A stretch of 8,822 nt of DNA, from contig JALNVF010000129.1 of assembly GCA_023231445.1 (NCBI GenBank), positions 1 through 8,822 on the forward strand, read 5' to 3'. Under the pieces are notes generated by a model. That model searched no databases, was not told where the DNA came from, and worked only from the letters and a program-made list of their open reading frames with translations. Shown here piece by piece: positions 1 through 7,053 of this stretch. This DNA comes from Treponema sp. GTDB lineage: Bacteria > Spirochaetota > Spirochaetia > Treponematales > Treponemataceae. A program made the translations under genes and the position numbers. Within the stretch, counting starts at the first letter, position 1; the number at the start of each line of letters is the position of its first letter.

Positions 1-116
1 AAATTTATGCTGTACTTGGTGTGCCGGATCAAATCGGTTTTTATGCAAGGTACAGTAACCGGCCTGTTATAAATAACGGGAAACTTGTAATAACTGGTAA
101 CAGCAATCAACTATAA
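1..116 (+). CDS. C-terminal end of an unidentified protein (partial)
   Basis: The reading frame whose codons start at base 3 is open from the left edge to a TAA at 114-116 and encodes 37 residues. They contain GVPDQIGFYARYSNRP and end in ITGNSNQL. The other two forward frames hit stops earlier (55-57 and 70-72) and read less like protein. The mix of small, polar and aromatic residues looks like the end of a secreted or beta-rich domain, but I do not recognise a family. No clear terminator hairpin follows it; the next 30 bases are A/T-rich. It is followed by the promoter of the sugar operon, so it probably belongs to another transcription unit. Confidence 0.5.
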   Translation, partial: IYAVLGVPDQIGFYARYSNRPVINNGKLVITGNSNQL

Positions 117-147
117 TTTTTAAATAAAAAATAACTAAAAAAAATCA

Positions 148-177
148 TTGACAAATTTTAAAAGTGGATCATATAAT
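148..177 (+). promoter_or_regulatory. Sigma-70-type promoter of the lacI-rbs operon
   Basis: A perfect -35 box TTGACA (148-153) and a perfect -10 box TATAAT (172-177) are separated by 18 bp. A-rich sequence lies upstream (121-144), which could act as an UP element. Transcription would start near 184-186, just before the operator-like palindrome at 187-202, a layout that favours repression. The regulator's TTG start lies about 30 bases further on. A consensus promoter with an overlapping operator suits a gene set kept off until an inducer is present. Confidence 0.8.
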
Positions 178-186
178 AGATTATTG

Positions 187-202
187 AGTAAAACGATTAA
201 CT
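187..202 (+). promoter_or_regulatory. Putative LacI-family operator O1 (autoregulatory)
   Basis: AGTAAAACGATTAACT is an imperfect palindrome centred on CG at 194-195. Six of eight base pairs match; the mismatches are 190/199 and 193/196. LacI/GalR-family operators usually have such a central CpG. Its 12-base core (189-200) matches the perfect palindrome at 1227-1238 at 10 of 12 positions. It begins about 10 bp downstream of the -10 box, so a bound repressor would block initiation or early elongation. Assignment to the adjacent regulator is inferred from position and symmetry. Confidence 0.6.
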
Positions 203-215
203 ATAGAGGTATAAT

Positions 216-1211
216 TTGTCATCTACTATAAAGGATGTTTCCAGAATGGCTGAAGTTTCTACAGCTACTGTATCAAATGTTATTACAGGGAAAAAATATG
301 TAACTCCGGAAGTCAGGGAACGTGTATTCAGCTGTATGAAAAAACTGGGATATTCTCCCAATATCGCTGCAAGGGCGTTGAAAGCAAATAAGACTTATAA
401 CATAGGAGTTATTGTCCCTGATATAACAAATCCGTTTTTCGGAGAAATTTTGAAGTCAATTCAAGCGGAACTGAGCAGAACAGATTACCAGATGATTGTG
501 TGTGATACAGATCAAAAAGTTGAAAAAGAACGGCGGATGCTTACAGGATTCCTTACCGCCAGACAGGTGGATGCTGTCATTTTAATTGCTCCCCGTCTGC
601 CGGTAGAGTCATTTCCGCAGAATATCAACATGCCCATAGTAATTGTTGACAGGCCTCCCTTTATGAACAACTCGAAGTTATCATTTGTATATTCTGATAA
701 TAGAACAAGTTCCGCCATGATAGCATCATATGCTTTCAACGCCGGGTATAGAAAATTTGCCTGTATAGCAGGTCCTGAGAATGTTCCCAATGCCAATCTC
801 CGTCTTGAAGGTTTTACCGATCAGCTTTCCGTTTATGGTATAAAAAAAGATCAGATCGTAATAAAAAGAATCGAATTTACGTTTGAACAGGGATTTGATG
901 CAATGGTGCAGATACTTGCAGAAAGAAAAAGCGATGAACGAATTGCAGTTTTTGTCTGCAGTGATATTGCCGCATGGGGAGCGCTCGAAGCAATAAAAAC
1001 AGGTGGTGTTCGTATAAACGAAAGTATTGGCCTGATAGGATATGATGACAGCTTTTTTTCAAGGCTGCTCGAACTGTCTACTTATCAGACACCTACAGAA
1101 CAGATGGGATCCATTGCCGGTACTATTATTTTGAAAAAACTTGAAAATACTTCATACGATGAGCCGGAAACAAAGGTGAGCGGTCAGCTTAAAATTCGGA
1201 AAACGATTTAA
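216..1211 (+). CDS. LacI/GalR-family transcriptional repressor of the ribose-type operon
   Basis: A 331-residue DNA-binding regulator of the usual LacI-family length. Residues 4-28 form the helix-turn-helix (TIKDVSRMAEVSTATVSNVI). The hinge helix lies near residues 49-57 (AARALKA), where Leu55 matches the leucine that LacI relatives insert into the central CpG of the operator. A periplasmic-binding-protein-like sensor domain follows from about residue 61 (IGVIVPDITNPFFGEI), with typical late motifs such as GLIGYDDS. The start is TTG at 216, supported by AGAGGT at 205-210 with a 5-base spacer and by the family-typical N-terminus; no ATG lies before residue 11. It directly precedes rbsD and probably senses the imported sugar or its phosphate. 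It likely represses its own promoter and the downstream genes through the palindromes at 187-202 and 1227-1238. The exact effector cannot be read from the sequence. Confidence 0.93.
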   Translation: MSSTIKDVSRMAEVSTATVSNVITGKKYVTPEVRERVFSCMKKLGYSPNIAARALKANKTYNIGVIVPDITNPFFGEILKSIQAELSRTDYQMIVCDTDQKVEKERRMLTGFLTARQVDAVILIAPRLPVESFPQNINMPIVIVDRPPFMNNSKLSFVYSDNRTSSAMIASYAFNAGYRKFACIAGPENVPNANLRLEGFTDQLSVYGIKKDQIVIKRIEFTFEQGFDAMVQILAERKSDERIAVFVCSDIAAWGALEAIKTGGVRINESIGLIGYDDSFFSRLLELSTYQTPTEQMGSIAGTIILKKLENTSYDEPETKVSGQLKIRKTI

Positions 1212-1226
1212 TTCTCTATATATTGG

Positions 1227-1238
1227 TTAAACGTTTAA
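1227..1238 (+). promoter_or_regulatory. Putative LacI-family operator O2 before rbsD
   Basis: TTAAACGTTTAA is a perfect 12-bp palindrome with a central CG, in the 48-bp gap between the regulator and rbsD. It shares 10 of 12 positions with the core of O1. Only a weak promoter can be proposed here (-10-like TATATT at 1219-1224; -35-like TTCGGA at 1195-1200, 18-bp spacer). The operon may therefore be read mainly from the promoter at 148-177, with this site acting as a second operator or roadblock about 1 kb away. A weaker look-alike, AAAACGATTTAA, overlaps the regulator's stop codon at 1200-1211. The rbsD ribosome binding site AAGGAG (1249-1254) lies just downstream. Confidence 0.6.
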
Positions 1239-1259
1239 ATTATTTTTTAAGGAGTTTTT

Positions 1260-1703
1260 ATGAGAAGACATGGAATTCAGAATGTTGAACTGCTGAGTGC
1301 AATTTCAAGAATGGGACATGGCGACATGATTTTAATCGGAGATGTAGGATGTCCTTTTCCCAGACATGAAATGACAAAGACTGTTGATCTGGCGGTAGTG
1401 GACGGTATTCCGAAAGTGGAAGACGTACTGAAAGGTGTTCTTGATGAACTGGAAGTCGAAAGTTACATAGTTTCTGAAGAAACGAAAAAGAACAATCCGG
1501 AGCATTATAAAACATTTACCGACATTCTCAAACAATACAACAATAAGGGGAATCCCTTAGCCGAAAAAATTCTTCCTCATACCGACATAAAGAATTTATG
1601 GCTGAATGGAGCACTTGAGGGAAAAGAAGTAAAAACATTTGTACGTACAGGTGAGAGAAGTCCTTTCTCCTATATAGTACTGGTCGCCGGAGTTAATTTT
1701 TAA
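1260..1703 (+). CDS. rbsD: D-ribose pyranase (RbsD/FucU family)
   Basis: RbsD-type mutarotases interconvert the pyranose and furanose forms of ribose in the cytoplasm, feeding ribokinase with the furanose. The 147 residues are close to the family's usual 130-145. Conserved features are SRMGHGD with His20 at the position of the catalytic His20 of E. coli RbsD, GDVGCPFP with Asp28, the central EVESYIVSEETKKNNPEHY, and the C-terminal RTGERSPFSYIVLVAGVNF, which lines the active site in the ring-shaped oligomer. ATG at 1260 follows AAGGAG with a 5-base spacer. It is the first gene after the regulator and lies 10 bases before the btpA-family gene. It could act on a related sugar rather than ribose, since the family also includes fucose mutarotases, but the match is clearly to the RbsD side. 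Confidence 0.92.
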   Translation: MRRHGIQNVELLSAISRMGHGDMILIGDVGCPFPRHEMTKTVDLAVVDGIPKVEDVLKGVLDELEVESYIVSEETKKNNPEHYKTFTDILKQYNNKGNPLAEKILPHTDIKNLWLNGALEGKEVKTFVRTGERSPFSYIVLVAGVNF

Positions 1704-1713
1704 GGACGGAGTG

Positions 1714-2538
1714 ATGAAAAGAAATCTATTATCTGTTTTTCCAAACAAGAAACCAATTATCGGAATGATCCATTTGCGTCCGCTTCCGGGTTCTCCTTTG
1801 TATGATCCGTTTGACATGGGAATGAAAAAAATTATTCAAATTGCCCTTGAAGAAGCAGAGAAACTGCAGGATGCCGGTGTTGATGGTCTTCAGGTGGAAA
1901 ATATCTGGGATTATCCGTACCAGAAGCAGCATTTTTCAGAGGCAACGGTAGCTTCTCTTGCTGTAGCAGTCAGTGAGGTTTCGTCAAAAATGAGCATTCC
2001 CGTCGGAGTAAACTGTCATATGAACGGAGCTCCTGAAGCCATGGCATGTGCGGTTGCAGGAAATGCAAAGTGGATACGGGTATTCGAATGGTGTAATGCA
2101 TTTATTTCTCAGGTAGGATTTGTCGATTCAACCGGGGCAGATACAGCAAGACTACGCAGCAGCCTGAAGGCTGACGATATCATGTGCCTTTGCGACGTAA
2201 ATGTGAAGCACGGCAGCCACTACATCATTCATGACAGAACGGTTGCGGAGCAGGCAGCAGATGTTGAAAGCGAAGGCGGGGATGCTGTCATTGTAACCGG
2301 TTTTGATACAGGAATGCCTCCTACGCCTGAAAAGGTTGCAGAATGTAAAAAGGCAGTGACCTTACCTGTATTGCTGGGCAGCGGCGTTACGGAGGAAAAT
2401 GCATGTTCTCTGCTGTCGATTGCCGACGGTGCAATTATCGGCAGTTGGTTTAAGGAAGGAAATAAATGGAAAAATCCTGTCTCATATGAAAGAGCAAGAT
2501 CTTTTATGAAAGAAATGGAGAAAATCCGTAAGGAATAA
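1714..2538 (+). CDS. BtpA-family TIM-barrel protein (SgcQ-like), function unknown
   Basis: This matches the BtpA/SgcQ family. BtpA of cyanobacteria was described as a photosystem I biogenesis factor, while SgcQ of E. coli sits in a sugar operon; no reaction is firmly known. Telling motifs, counted from the ATG, are the N-terminal IIGMIHLRPLPGSPLYD (about residues 15-31), GVDGLQVENIWDYPY, GVNCHMNG, the region IRVFEWCN, LCDVNVKHGSHY, and the C-terminal LPVLLGSGVTEENA with ADGAIIGSWFK. The last two resemble phosphate-gripping loops of TIM barrels, so a phosphorylated substrate is plausible. I chose ATG at 1714 because AAGGA (1702-1706) lies 7 bases ahead; the GTG at 1711 would have only a 4-base spacer and adds one residue. 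No signal peptide or membrane segment is seen. Its place between rbsD and rbsK suggests a step in pentose, sugar-phosphate or nucleoside use. Confidence 0.88.
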   Translation: MKRNLLSVFPNKKPIIGMIHLRPLPGSPLYDPFDMGMKKIIQIALEEAEKLQDAGVDGLQVENIWDYPYQKQHFSEATVASLAVAVSEVSSKMSIPVGVNCHMNGAPEAMACAVAGNAKWIRVFEWCNAFISQVGFVDSTGADTARLRSSLKADDIMCLCDVNVKHGSHYIIHDRTVAEQAADVESEGGDAVIVTGFDTGMPPTPEKVAECKKAVTLPVLLGSGVTEENACSLLSIADGAIIGSWFKEGNKWKNPVSYERARSFMKEMEKIRKE

Positions 2539-2542
2539 CACG

Positions 2543-3472
2543 ATGAAGAAAAGAATTCTGTGTATGGGATCGATAAATATTGATTTGACTATGTTCACAA
2601 ATGAATTACCGAAGCCCGGAGAATCAATAAAAACGGATAACTTTCAGACCTTCCCCGGCGGGAAAGGAGGAAACCAGTCTGCGACAATAGCGCTGCTGGG
2701 CGGAAATGTACGTTTCTTCACGAAAATGGGGGACGATGATTTTTCAAAATCCCTGATCGATAAACAGAAAAAAGACGGTGTCGACACATCTGCTGTTATT
2801 ATTGAAAAAGGGGGAACGTCCGGTGTTGCGATGATAATGGTAGACAGCCATGCACAGAATTTCATACTTTTTACTCCGGGTGCAAATGGCCACATGTCTG
2901 CACATGATGTAAGGGAACATGCAGATATTTTTGACAGATGCGATATTCTTCAGTTGACGATGGAAATTCCCACCGATGCGTGTTATGAAGCGATCAGAAT
3001 CGCAAAGTCGAAGGGTAAGACTATCGTGCTCGATCCGGCTCCCGCGCCAAAAGGCGGTATACCGCATGAAGTAGCAAGACTTGTTGATTATACGAAACCT
3101 AATGAAACTGAAGCAGAGATACTTACCGGAGTAAAAGTAGACAGCAGGGAGTCTGCTGAAAAAGCTCTTGTTGAACTGCATAAACTGGGATTTGCTACTC
3201 CGATACTTTCGATCGGAAACAAGGGTGCAATGGTGTATTCCGAAAATAAATTTTCATTCTATGAACCGTTCGATGTTGATTCTATTGATACAACAGCTGC
3301 AGGTGATATCTTCATTGCGGGGTTTACGGAAGCACTTAGTGAGGGAAAGTCACTTCATGACTGTATGATATTCGCGAGCGCAGCGGCATCACTAAGTACT
3401 ACAGTAAAAGGTGCACAAACTTCTATCCCGGCTGTAGAAAAAATATATGAACTGATTACAGGGAAGAAATAA
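2543..3472 (+). CDS. rbsK: Ribokinase (PfkB family)
   Basis: Ribokinase phosphorylates ribose to ribose 5-phosphate with ATP in the cytoplasm, trapping the imported sugar. The 309 residues match the length of E. coli RbsK. PfkB signature 1 is GGKGGNQS (39-46), which contacts the sugar; the usual Ala after Gln is Ser here. Signature 2 is DTTAAGDIF (249-257), with the catalytic base Asp255 at the same number as in E. coli and the AAGD anion hole. KPNETEAEILTG (185-196) is the conserved ATP-side segment. ATG at 2543 is preceded by AAGGA (2530-2534, 8-base spacer), which overlaps the end of the btpA-family gene. It is translationally close to both neighbours, with 4 bases before it and 1 after. 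Specificity for ribose over a similar pentose is likely but not certain. Confidence 0.92.
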   Translation: MKKRILCMGSINIDLTMFTNELPKPGESIKTDNFQTFPGGKGGNQSATIALLGGNVRFFTKMGDDDFSKSLIDKQKKDGVDTSAVIIEKGGTSGVAMIMVDSHAQNFILFTPGANGHMSAHDVREHADIFDRCDILQLTMEIPTDACYEAIRIAKSKGKTIVLDPAPAPKGGIPHEVARLVDYTKPNETEAEILTGVKVDSRESAEKALVELHKLGFATPILSIGNKGAMVYSENKFSFYEPFDVDSIDTTAAGDIFIAGFTEALSEGKSLHDCMIFASAAASLSTTVKGAQTSIPAVEKIYELITGKK

Positions 3473-3473
3473 T

Positions 3474-4979
3474 ATGGCAGAAGTATTACGACTTTCGAAT
3501 ATCGGAAAAGTATTCGGCGGTATTGAAGCTCTGAAAAATATTGATTTTGATCTCCGGGAAGGTGAAATTCATGCATTACTTGGTGAAAATGGTGCCGGAA
3601 AATCAACTCTGGTAAAAATACTTACGGGTGTTCATCAGGCAGACAGTGGTGAAATTTACTTGTACGGGAAGAAAGTAAAAATTGCCAATCCTATAGAAGC
3701 GCGGAAGAAAGGAATCGGAGTTATATATCAGGAACTGAGTCTTATCAATTCTATTACAGTTGGTGAAAATATTTTTCTTGGTAATGAACCAGTTTCGCCG
3801 GTTTTCGGAAAATATGACAGGAAACGGATGTATGAAAGAAGTACAGAATATCTCAATCAGTTCGGAATTGATATTGATCCGAAAGAATTGGTAAGTAATC
3901 TCAGAATGGGGCAAAAACGTATTCTTGAGATTGTGAAGGCTCTGGCTCTTAATGCTAAAATTCTGCTCCTTGATGAACCTACTACCGGAATGTCGAATAA
4001 GGAAATTGATACACTTTTTGACATAATGGATTCGCTGCGCCAAAAAAAAGTCACTATGATTTATATCTCGCATTATCTTGATGAAGTTTTCCGTGTATGT
4101 GACCGGGCAACTGTTTTCAGAAACGGGAGGAATATAACTACATTTGATGTCGGAAAAACGAATACTGATGAGATTGTAATGGCAATGATCGGAAAGGATG
4201 TAAAACAGAATAGAACCGTTCCTGTCCGGAATTTGTCCGGGAAAGAGACTGCACTTGAGGTAAAAGATTTCCGGACGTCAATAATGAAATCTCCTGTTTC
4301 GTTTTCTGTAAAAAAATCGGAAATACTGGGTATTACGGGAATAATCGGTGCGGGAAAAAGTGAACTGGCACACAGTATTTTTGGTGCGGCGGGTCCGCAT
4401 AAGGGAACTATAAAAATTTTCGGAAAAGAACTGGACATGCATTCGCCTATTGAGGCAAAAAAATACGGTCTGGCTTTTATTCCGGAAGACAGAAAAACAG
4501 AAGGTCTTTTTCTGAATGACAGTATCAGCGACAACATAATAAGGGCCAATATCCGGATGATTGAAGGGAAGAATCATCTTCTGAAGAATAAATTAAAAAC
4601 AAAAATAACAGTCGATATCGGTAATAAACTGGAAATACACCCGCTGGAACCGGGAATGTCGGTGAGAAATCTTTCCGGAGGTAACCAGCAGAAAGTTGTT
4701 ATTGCAAAATGGCTTGTCGGCAATCCTTCTGTTTTATTAATGGATGAGCCTACCCGCGGTATTGATATTGGTGCAAAAGCAGAAATCTATGCACATATAC
4801 GCGCTATGAGTATTCAGGGAAAAACAACAGTTATTATGTCATCCGAATATGAGGAATTGCTCAATGAGTGCGACCGCATTCTGGTCCTGAGATCCGGAAA
4901 AATTGTAGGCGAACTGGATCCGTCAAAAACTTCAAAGAGCGAACTGCTGGCATTATCATTAGGAGGAAAACATAAATGA
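3474..4979 (+). CDS. rbsA: Sugar ABC transporter ATPase with two ABC domains (RbsA-like)
   Basis: This is the energy-coupling subunit of a ribose/galactoside-class importer on the inner face of the membrane. Its 501 residues match the tandem ATPases RbsA, MglA and XylG. Domain 1 has Walker A GENGAGKST (38-46), a degenerate signature LRMGQ (143-147) and Walker B LLLDEPTTG with Asp167. Domain 2 has Walker A GIIGAGKS (289-296), a canonical signature LSGGNQ (400-405) and Walker B LLMDEPTRG with Asp424. E. coli RbsA has Arg for the second Walker A lysine (GAGRTE); here it is Lys. ATG at 3474 follows the rbsK stop by one base, with AGGGA at 3460-3464. Its stop overlaps the rbsC start by four bases (ATGA), suggesting coupled translation of the complex. 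Confidence 0.94.
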   Translation: MAEVLRLSNIGKVFGGIEALKNIDFDLREGEIHALLGENGAGKSTLVKILTGVHQADSGEIYLYGKKVKIANPIEARKKGIGVIYQELSLINSITVGENIFLGNEPVSPVFGKYDRKRMYERSTEYLNQFGIDIDPKELVSNLRMGQKRILEIVKALALNAKILLLDEPTTGMSNKEIDTLFDIMDSLRQKKVTMIYISHYLDEVFRVCDRATVFRNGRNITTFDVGKTNTDEIVMAMIGKDVKQNRTVPVRNLSGKETALEVKDFRTSIMKSPVSFSVKKSEILGITGIIGAGKSELAHSIFGAAGPHKGTIKIFGKELDMHSPIEAKKYGLAFIPEDRKTEGLFLNDSISDNIIRANIRMIEGKNHLLKNKLKTKITVDIGNKLEIHPLEPGMSVRNLSGGNQQKVVIAKWLVGNPSVLLMDEPTRGIDIGAKAEIYAHIRAMSIQGKTTVIMSSEYEELLNECDRILVLRSGKIVGELDPSKTSKSELLALSLGGKHK

Positions 4980-5914
4980 AAACTATAAAAGGAAAGCAAC
5001 TACTGCAGGGGGAATGGGGATTACTGCTGATCCTTGTAGTACTGTGCCTTGTATTCTCTTTTCTGTCTGCAACTTTTTCATCTCTGAGTAATCTGCTGAA
5101 TATAACCAGACAGGTTTCGATTGTCCTGATTATTTCAATAGGCATGCTGTGTGTAGTACTTTGCGGGGAAATCGATCTTTCTGTAGGATCAACCGCCGCA
5201 CTGGTTGGTGTCGGCTGTGCGGTCACCTTAAAAGCTACAGGTTCGCTGCCGCTTGCGCTGCTGGTTACTCTGGTGCTCAGTCTGGCCGCCGGTACGGTAA
5301 ACGGTGCACTTACTGTATTCGGAAAAATTCCATCGTTTATTGTAACACTGGCCAGTATGTGGATTATACGCGGAATTGCACTGGTCTGGACGAGCGGACG
5401 GGCGGTTTCTGGTCTGCCGAAAGGATTTGCCTTTCTGGGAGCAGGGCATATCGGAATAATACCGGTTTCGACAATTCTGTGTCTGTTGTTGATACTGATT
5501 GCGTTTTTTATTCTGCATCAGACAAGACACGGCGTATATTTCCGGGCGATAGGTTCCAACCTTGAAGCATCAAAGCTGTCTGCAATTCCCATCAAAAAAT
5601 ATAAGATGATTGCTTTCATTATTGCCGGACTGATGAGCGGTATAGGAGGGCTGATAACTACTTCAAAATTACTGTCGGCCCAGGCCATTGCGAATGAAGG
5701 TATGGAAATGGATGTACTTGCGGCAGTCATACTGGGAGGAGCATCTCTGTCCGGAGGAATAGGAACGGTAATTGGTACCGTGCTGGGGGCGCTGATAATC
5801 GGAGTAATAAATAACGGTATGAACCAGCTTGGAATAAGTGCCTTTTATCAGCAGATTGTAAAGGGGTCAATCATTATTATTGCCGTACTGGTACGGCGTA
5901 ATAAAGATAAATAA
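4976..5914 (+). CDS. rbsC: Ribose-type ABC transporter permease
   Basis: This is the membrane channel subunit, expected to work as a dimer with RbsA. The 312 residues are largely hydrophobic, with about eight to ten membrane-spanning stretches (for example 15-35, 47-63, 91-110, 162-180, 211-228, 247-275 and 297-306). Family motifs are GEIDLSVGS (64-72; E. coli RbsC has GGIDLSVGS), YFRAIGSNLEASKLSAI (188-204), the cytoplasmic loop that docks on the ATPase, and AAVILGGASLSGGIGT (249-263). The start is fixed by AGGAGG (4961-4966) with a 9-base spacer and by the ATGA overlap with rbsA. A short basic tail (RRNKDK) ends the protein. A 22-base gap leads to the binding protein gene. Confidence 0.94.
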   Translation: MKTIKGKQLLQGEWGLLLILVVLCLVFSFLSATFSSLSNLLNITRQVSIVLIISIGMLCVVLCGEIDLSVGSTAALVGVGCAVTLKATGSLPLALLVTLVLSLAAGTVNGALTVFGKIPSFIVTLASMWIIRGIALVWTSGRAVSGLPKGFAFLGAGHIGIIPVSTILCLLLILIAFFILHQTRHGVYFRAIGSNLEASKLSAIPIKKYKMIAFIIAGLMSGIGGLITTSKLLSAQAIANEGMEMDVLAAVILGGASLSGGIGTVIGTVLGALIIGVINNGMNQLGISAFYQQIVKGSIIIIAVLVRRNKDK

Positions 5915-5936
5915 TTTTTATTGCTGGAGGAATATT

Positions 5937-6866
5937 ATGAAAAAAGCTGTTACAGTTTTTTTGACGGGTCTTGCCTTTGCGGCAAGTCTATTCGCAAACG
6001 GAACCGCGGATACTGCAAAAGAAGCAAATCCTGAAAGTAAAAAGATTACTATCGGATTTGCAGTATCTACACTGGGAAATGATTTTTTTGTAATGATGAA
6101 GAACGGAGGTGAAGAAAAAGCTGCTGAACTCGGTGTAAATCTAATCACCCTTGATGCTCAGGATTCTTCTGAAAAACAGGCAAATCAGGTATCGGATTTT
6201 ATTACACGGAAGGTTGATCTTATTATTTTGAATCCCTGCGATTCTGATGCCTGCGGAACTTCCGTAATGGCTGCCAACGCTGCAGGTATTCCTGTAATTA
6301 CCGTTACAAGAGAATCAAAAGCAGGTAAAGTTATTCAGCATCTTGATATTGACAACAAAGAAGCGGGAGAGCTTGTAGCTAAGCAGATGATTAAAGATTT
6401 GAAAGGGAGTGGAAAAGTAGCGGTACTGGAAGGTATACCGGGAGCTTCCTCAACGAATGACCGTTCGCAGGGATTTCTTGATGGGATAAAAGGAACCAAC
6501 ATAAAAGTTGTTGTTTCATTGTCGGCCAATTACAGCAGAGAGAACGGTGTTACTGTAACAGAGGATATTCTGCAGGGACATTCCGATATTAATGCTGTTT
6601 ATGCGCACAATGATGAAATGGCACTGGGAGCGGTACGTGCTATTGATGCCGCCGGTCTGACCGGAAAAATAAAAGTGTATGGTATCGATGCAATTGATGA
6701 TGCTGTAACCGCGTTGAAAAACGGTGAAATGACAGCTACCGTTCAGCAGCAGCCAAAACTTCAGATGGAAACTGCGGTACAGAATGCAGCAGACTATCTT
6801 CGCGGGAAGACTCTTGAATCCAGAGTAAATATTCCGTTGAAGCTGCTTACAAAAGACAATATTTAA
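5937..6866 (+). CDS. rbsB: Periplasmic ribose-type sugar-binding protein
   Basis: This is the substrate receptor of the importer (309 residues, type I periplasmic binding fold). ATG at 5937 is preceded by GGAGG (5926-5930, 6-base spacer). An open frame runs upstream to 5880 but lacks a ribosome site and would bury the signal peptide. Residues 1-20 (MKKAVTVFLTGLAFAASLFA) form a signal peptide with likely cleavage before NGTAD; no lipobox Cys is present, so it should be soluble in the periplasm. An ungapped by-eye comparison with E. coli RbsB puts its contact residues at Asn48, Phe50, Phe51, Asn99, Arg125, Arg176, Asn225, Asp251 and Gln271, all kept. E. coli Asp89 becomes Thr124 and Phe164 becomes Tyr199. 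A pentose ligand is expected, but these changes may alter which one. It is the last gene before the terminator. Confidence 0.92.
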   Translation: MKKAVTVFLTGLAFAASLFANGTADTAKEANPESKKITIGFAVSTLGNDFFVMMKNGGEEKAAELGVNLITLDAQDSSEKQANQVSDFITRKVDLIILNPCDSDACGTSVMAANAAGIPVITVTRESKAGKVIQHLDIDNKEAGELVAKQMIKDLKGSGKVAVLEGIPGASSTNDRSQGFLDGIKGTNIKVVVSLSANYSRENGVTVTEDILQGHSDINAVYAHNDEMALGAVRAIDAAGLTGKIKVYGIDAIDDAVTALKNGEMTATVQQQPKLQMETAVQNAADYLRGKTLESRVNIPLKLLTKDNI

Positions 6867-6879
6867 TATTTTACGGATT

Positions 6880-6919
6880 ATACTGATTAATGTCCTGTCA
6901 TTAATCAGTATTTTATTTT
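6880..6919 (+). terminator. Rho-independent terminator of the rbs operon
   Basis: A perfect 13-bp inverted repeat, ATACTGATTAATG (6880-6892) with CATTAATCAGTAT (6899-6911), encloses the 6-base loop TCCTGT and is followed by TTTATTTT (6912-6919). It starts 13 bases after the rbsB stop. The stem is AT-rich but long and unbroken. Confidence 0.88.
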
Positions 6920-6930
6920 AAAAATATGAG

Positions 6931-6964
6931 GCACTTGCAAAAGTCAGACGAGTCCTGCAGGTGC
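6931..6964. other. Unassigned hairpin between the rbs terminator and hisA
   Basis: GCACTTGCA (6931-6939) pairs with TGCAGGTGC (6956-6964), nine pairs including one G-T wobble, around a 16-base loop. It lies in the 238-bp gap between rbsB and hisA, after the terminator. A run of seven T occurs at 6987-6993, 22 bases past the stem, and a second such run (7015-7021) follows a short ACGG/CCGT stem at 7000-7015. It could be part of a small RNA, a leader structure or a back-up terminator. I see no T-box, no leader peptide with repeated His codons, and no known riboswitch motif. Confidence 0.35.
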
Positions 6965-7047
6965 AGCCTTAATGTAGATACTTATCTTTTTTTGAGTGTA
7001 CGGATTATCAGCCGTTTTTTTCAAATAACCTACAAATAACGTAATAG

Positions 7048-7053
7048 TATAAT
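7048..7053 (+). promoter_or_regulatory. Possible -10 element for the his genes
   Basis: TATAAT at 7048-7053 is a perfect -10 hexamer 51 bases before the hisA start. No good -35 box lies 16-19 bp upstream (7023-7031 reads AAATAACCT), so the promoter would be weak or activator-dependent. A transcript starting near 7060 would have a leader of about 45 bases. Confidence 0.4.

Noticed and set aside
1711..1713. GTG start for the BtpA-family gene
   Set aside because: Spacing to AAGGA is only 4 bases, while the adjacent ATG at 1714 has a better 7-base spacing; the difference is one residue and cannot be settled from sequence alone.
5149..5565. 138-codon forward frame inside rbsC
   Set aside because: It lies wholly inside the permease gene in another frame, with a Cys/Arg-rich sequence typical of a shadow.
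5880..5936. N-terminal extension of the sugar-binding protein starting at 5880
   Set aside because: It overlaps the end of rbsC, has no ribosome binding site and would place a non-signal sequence ahead of the clear signal peptide; ATG 5937 with GGAGG upstream is the real start.
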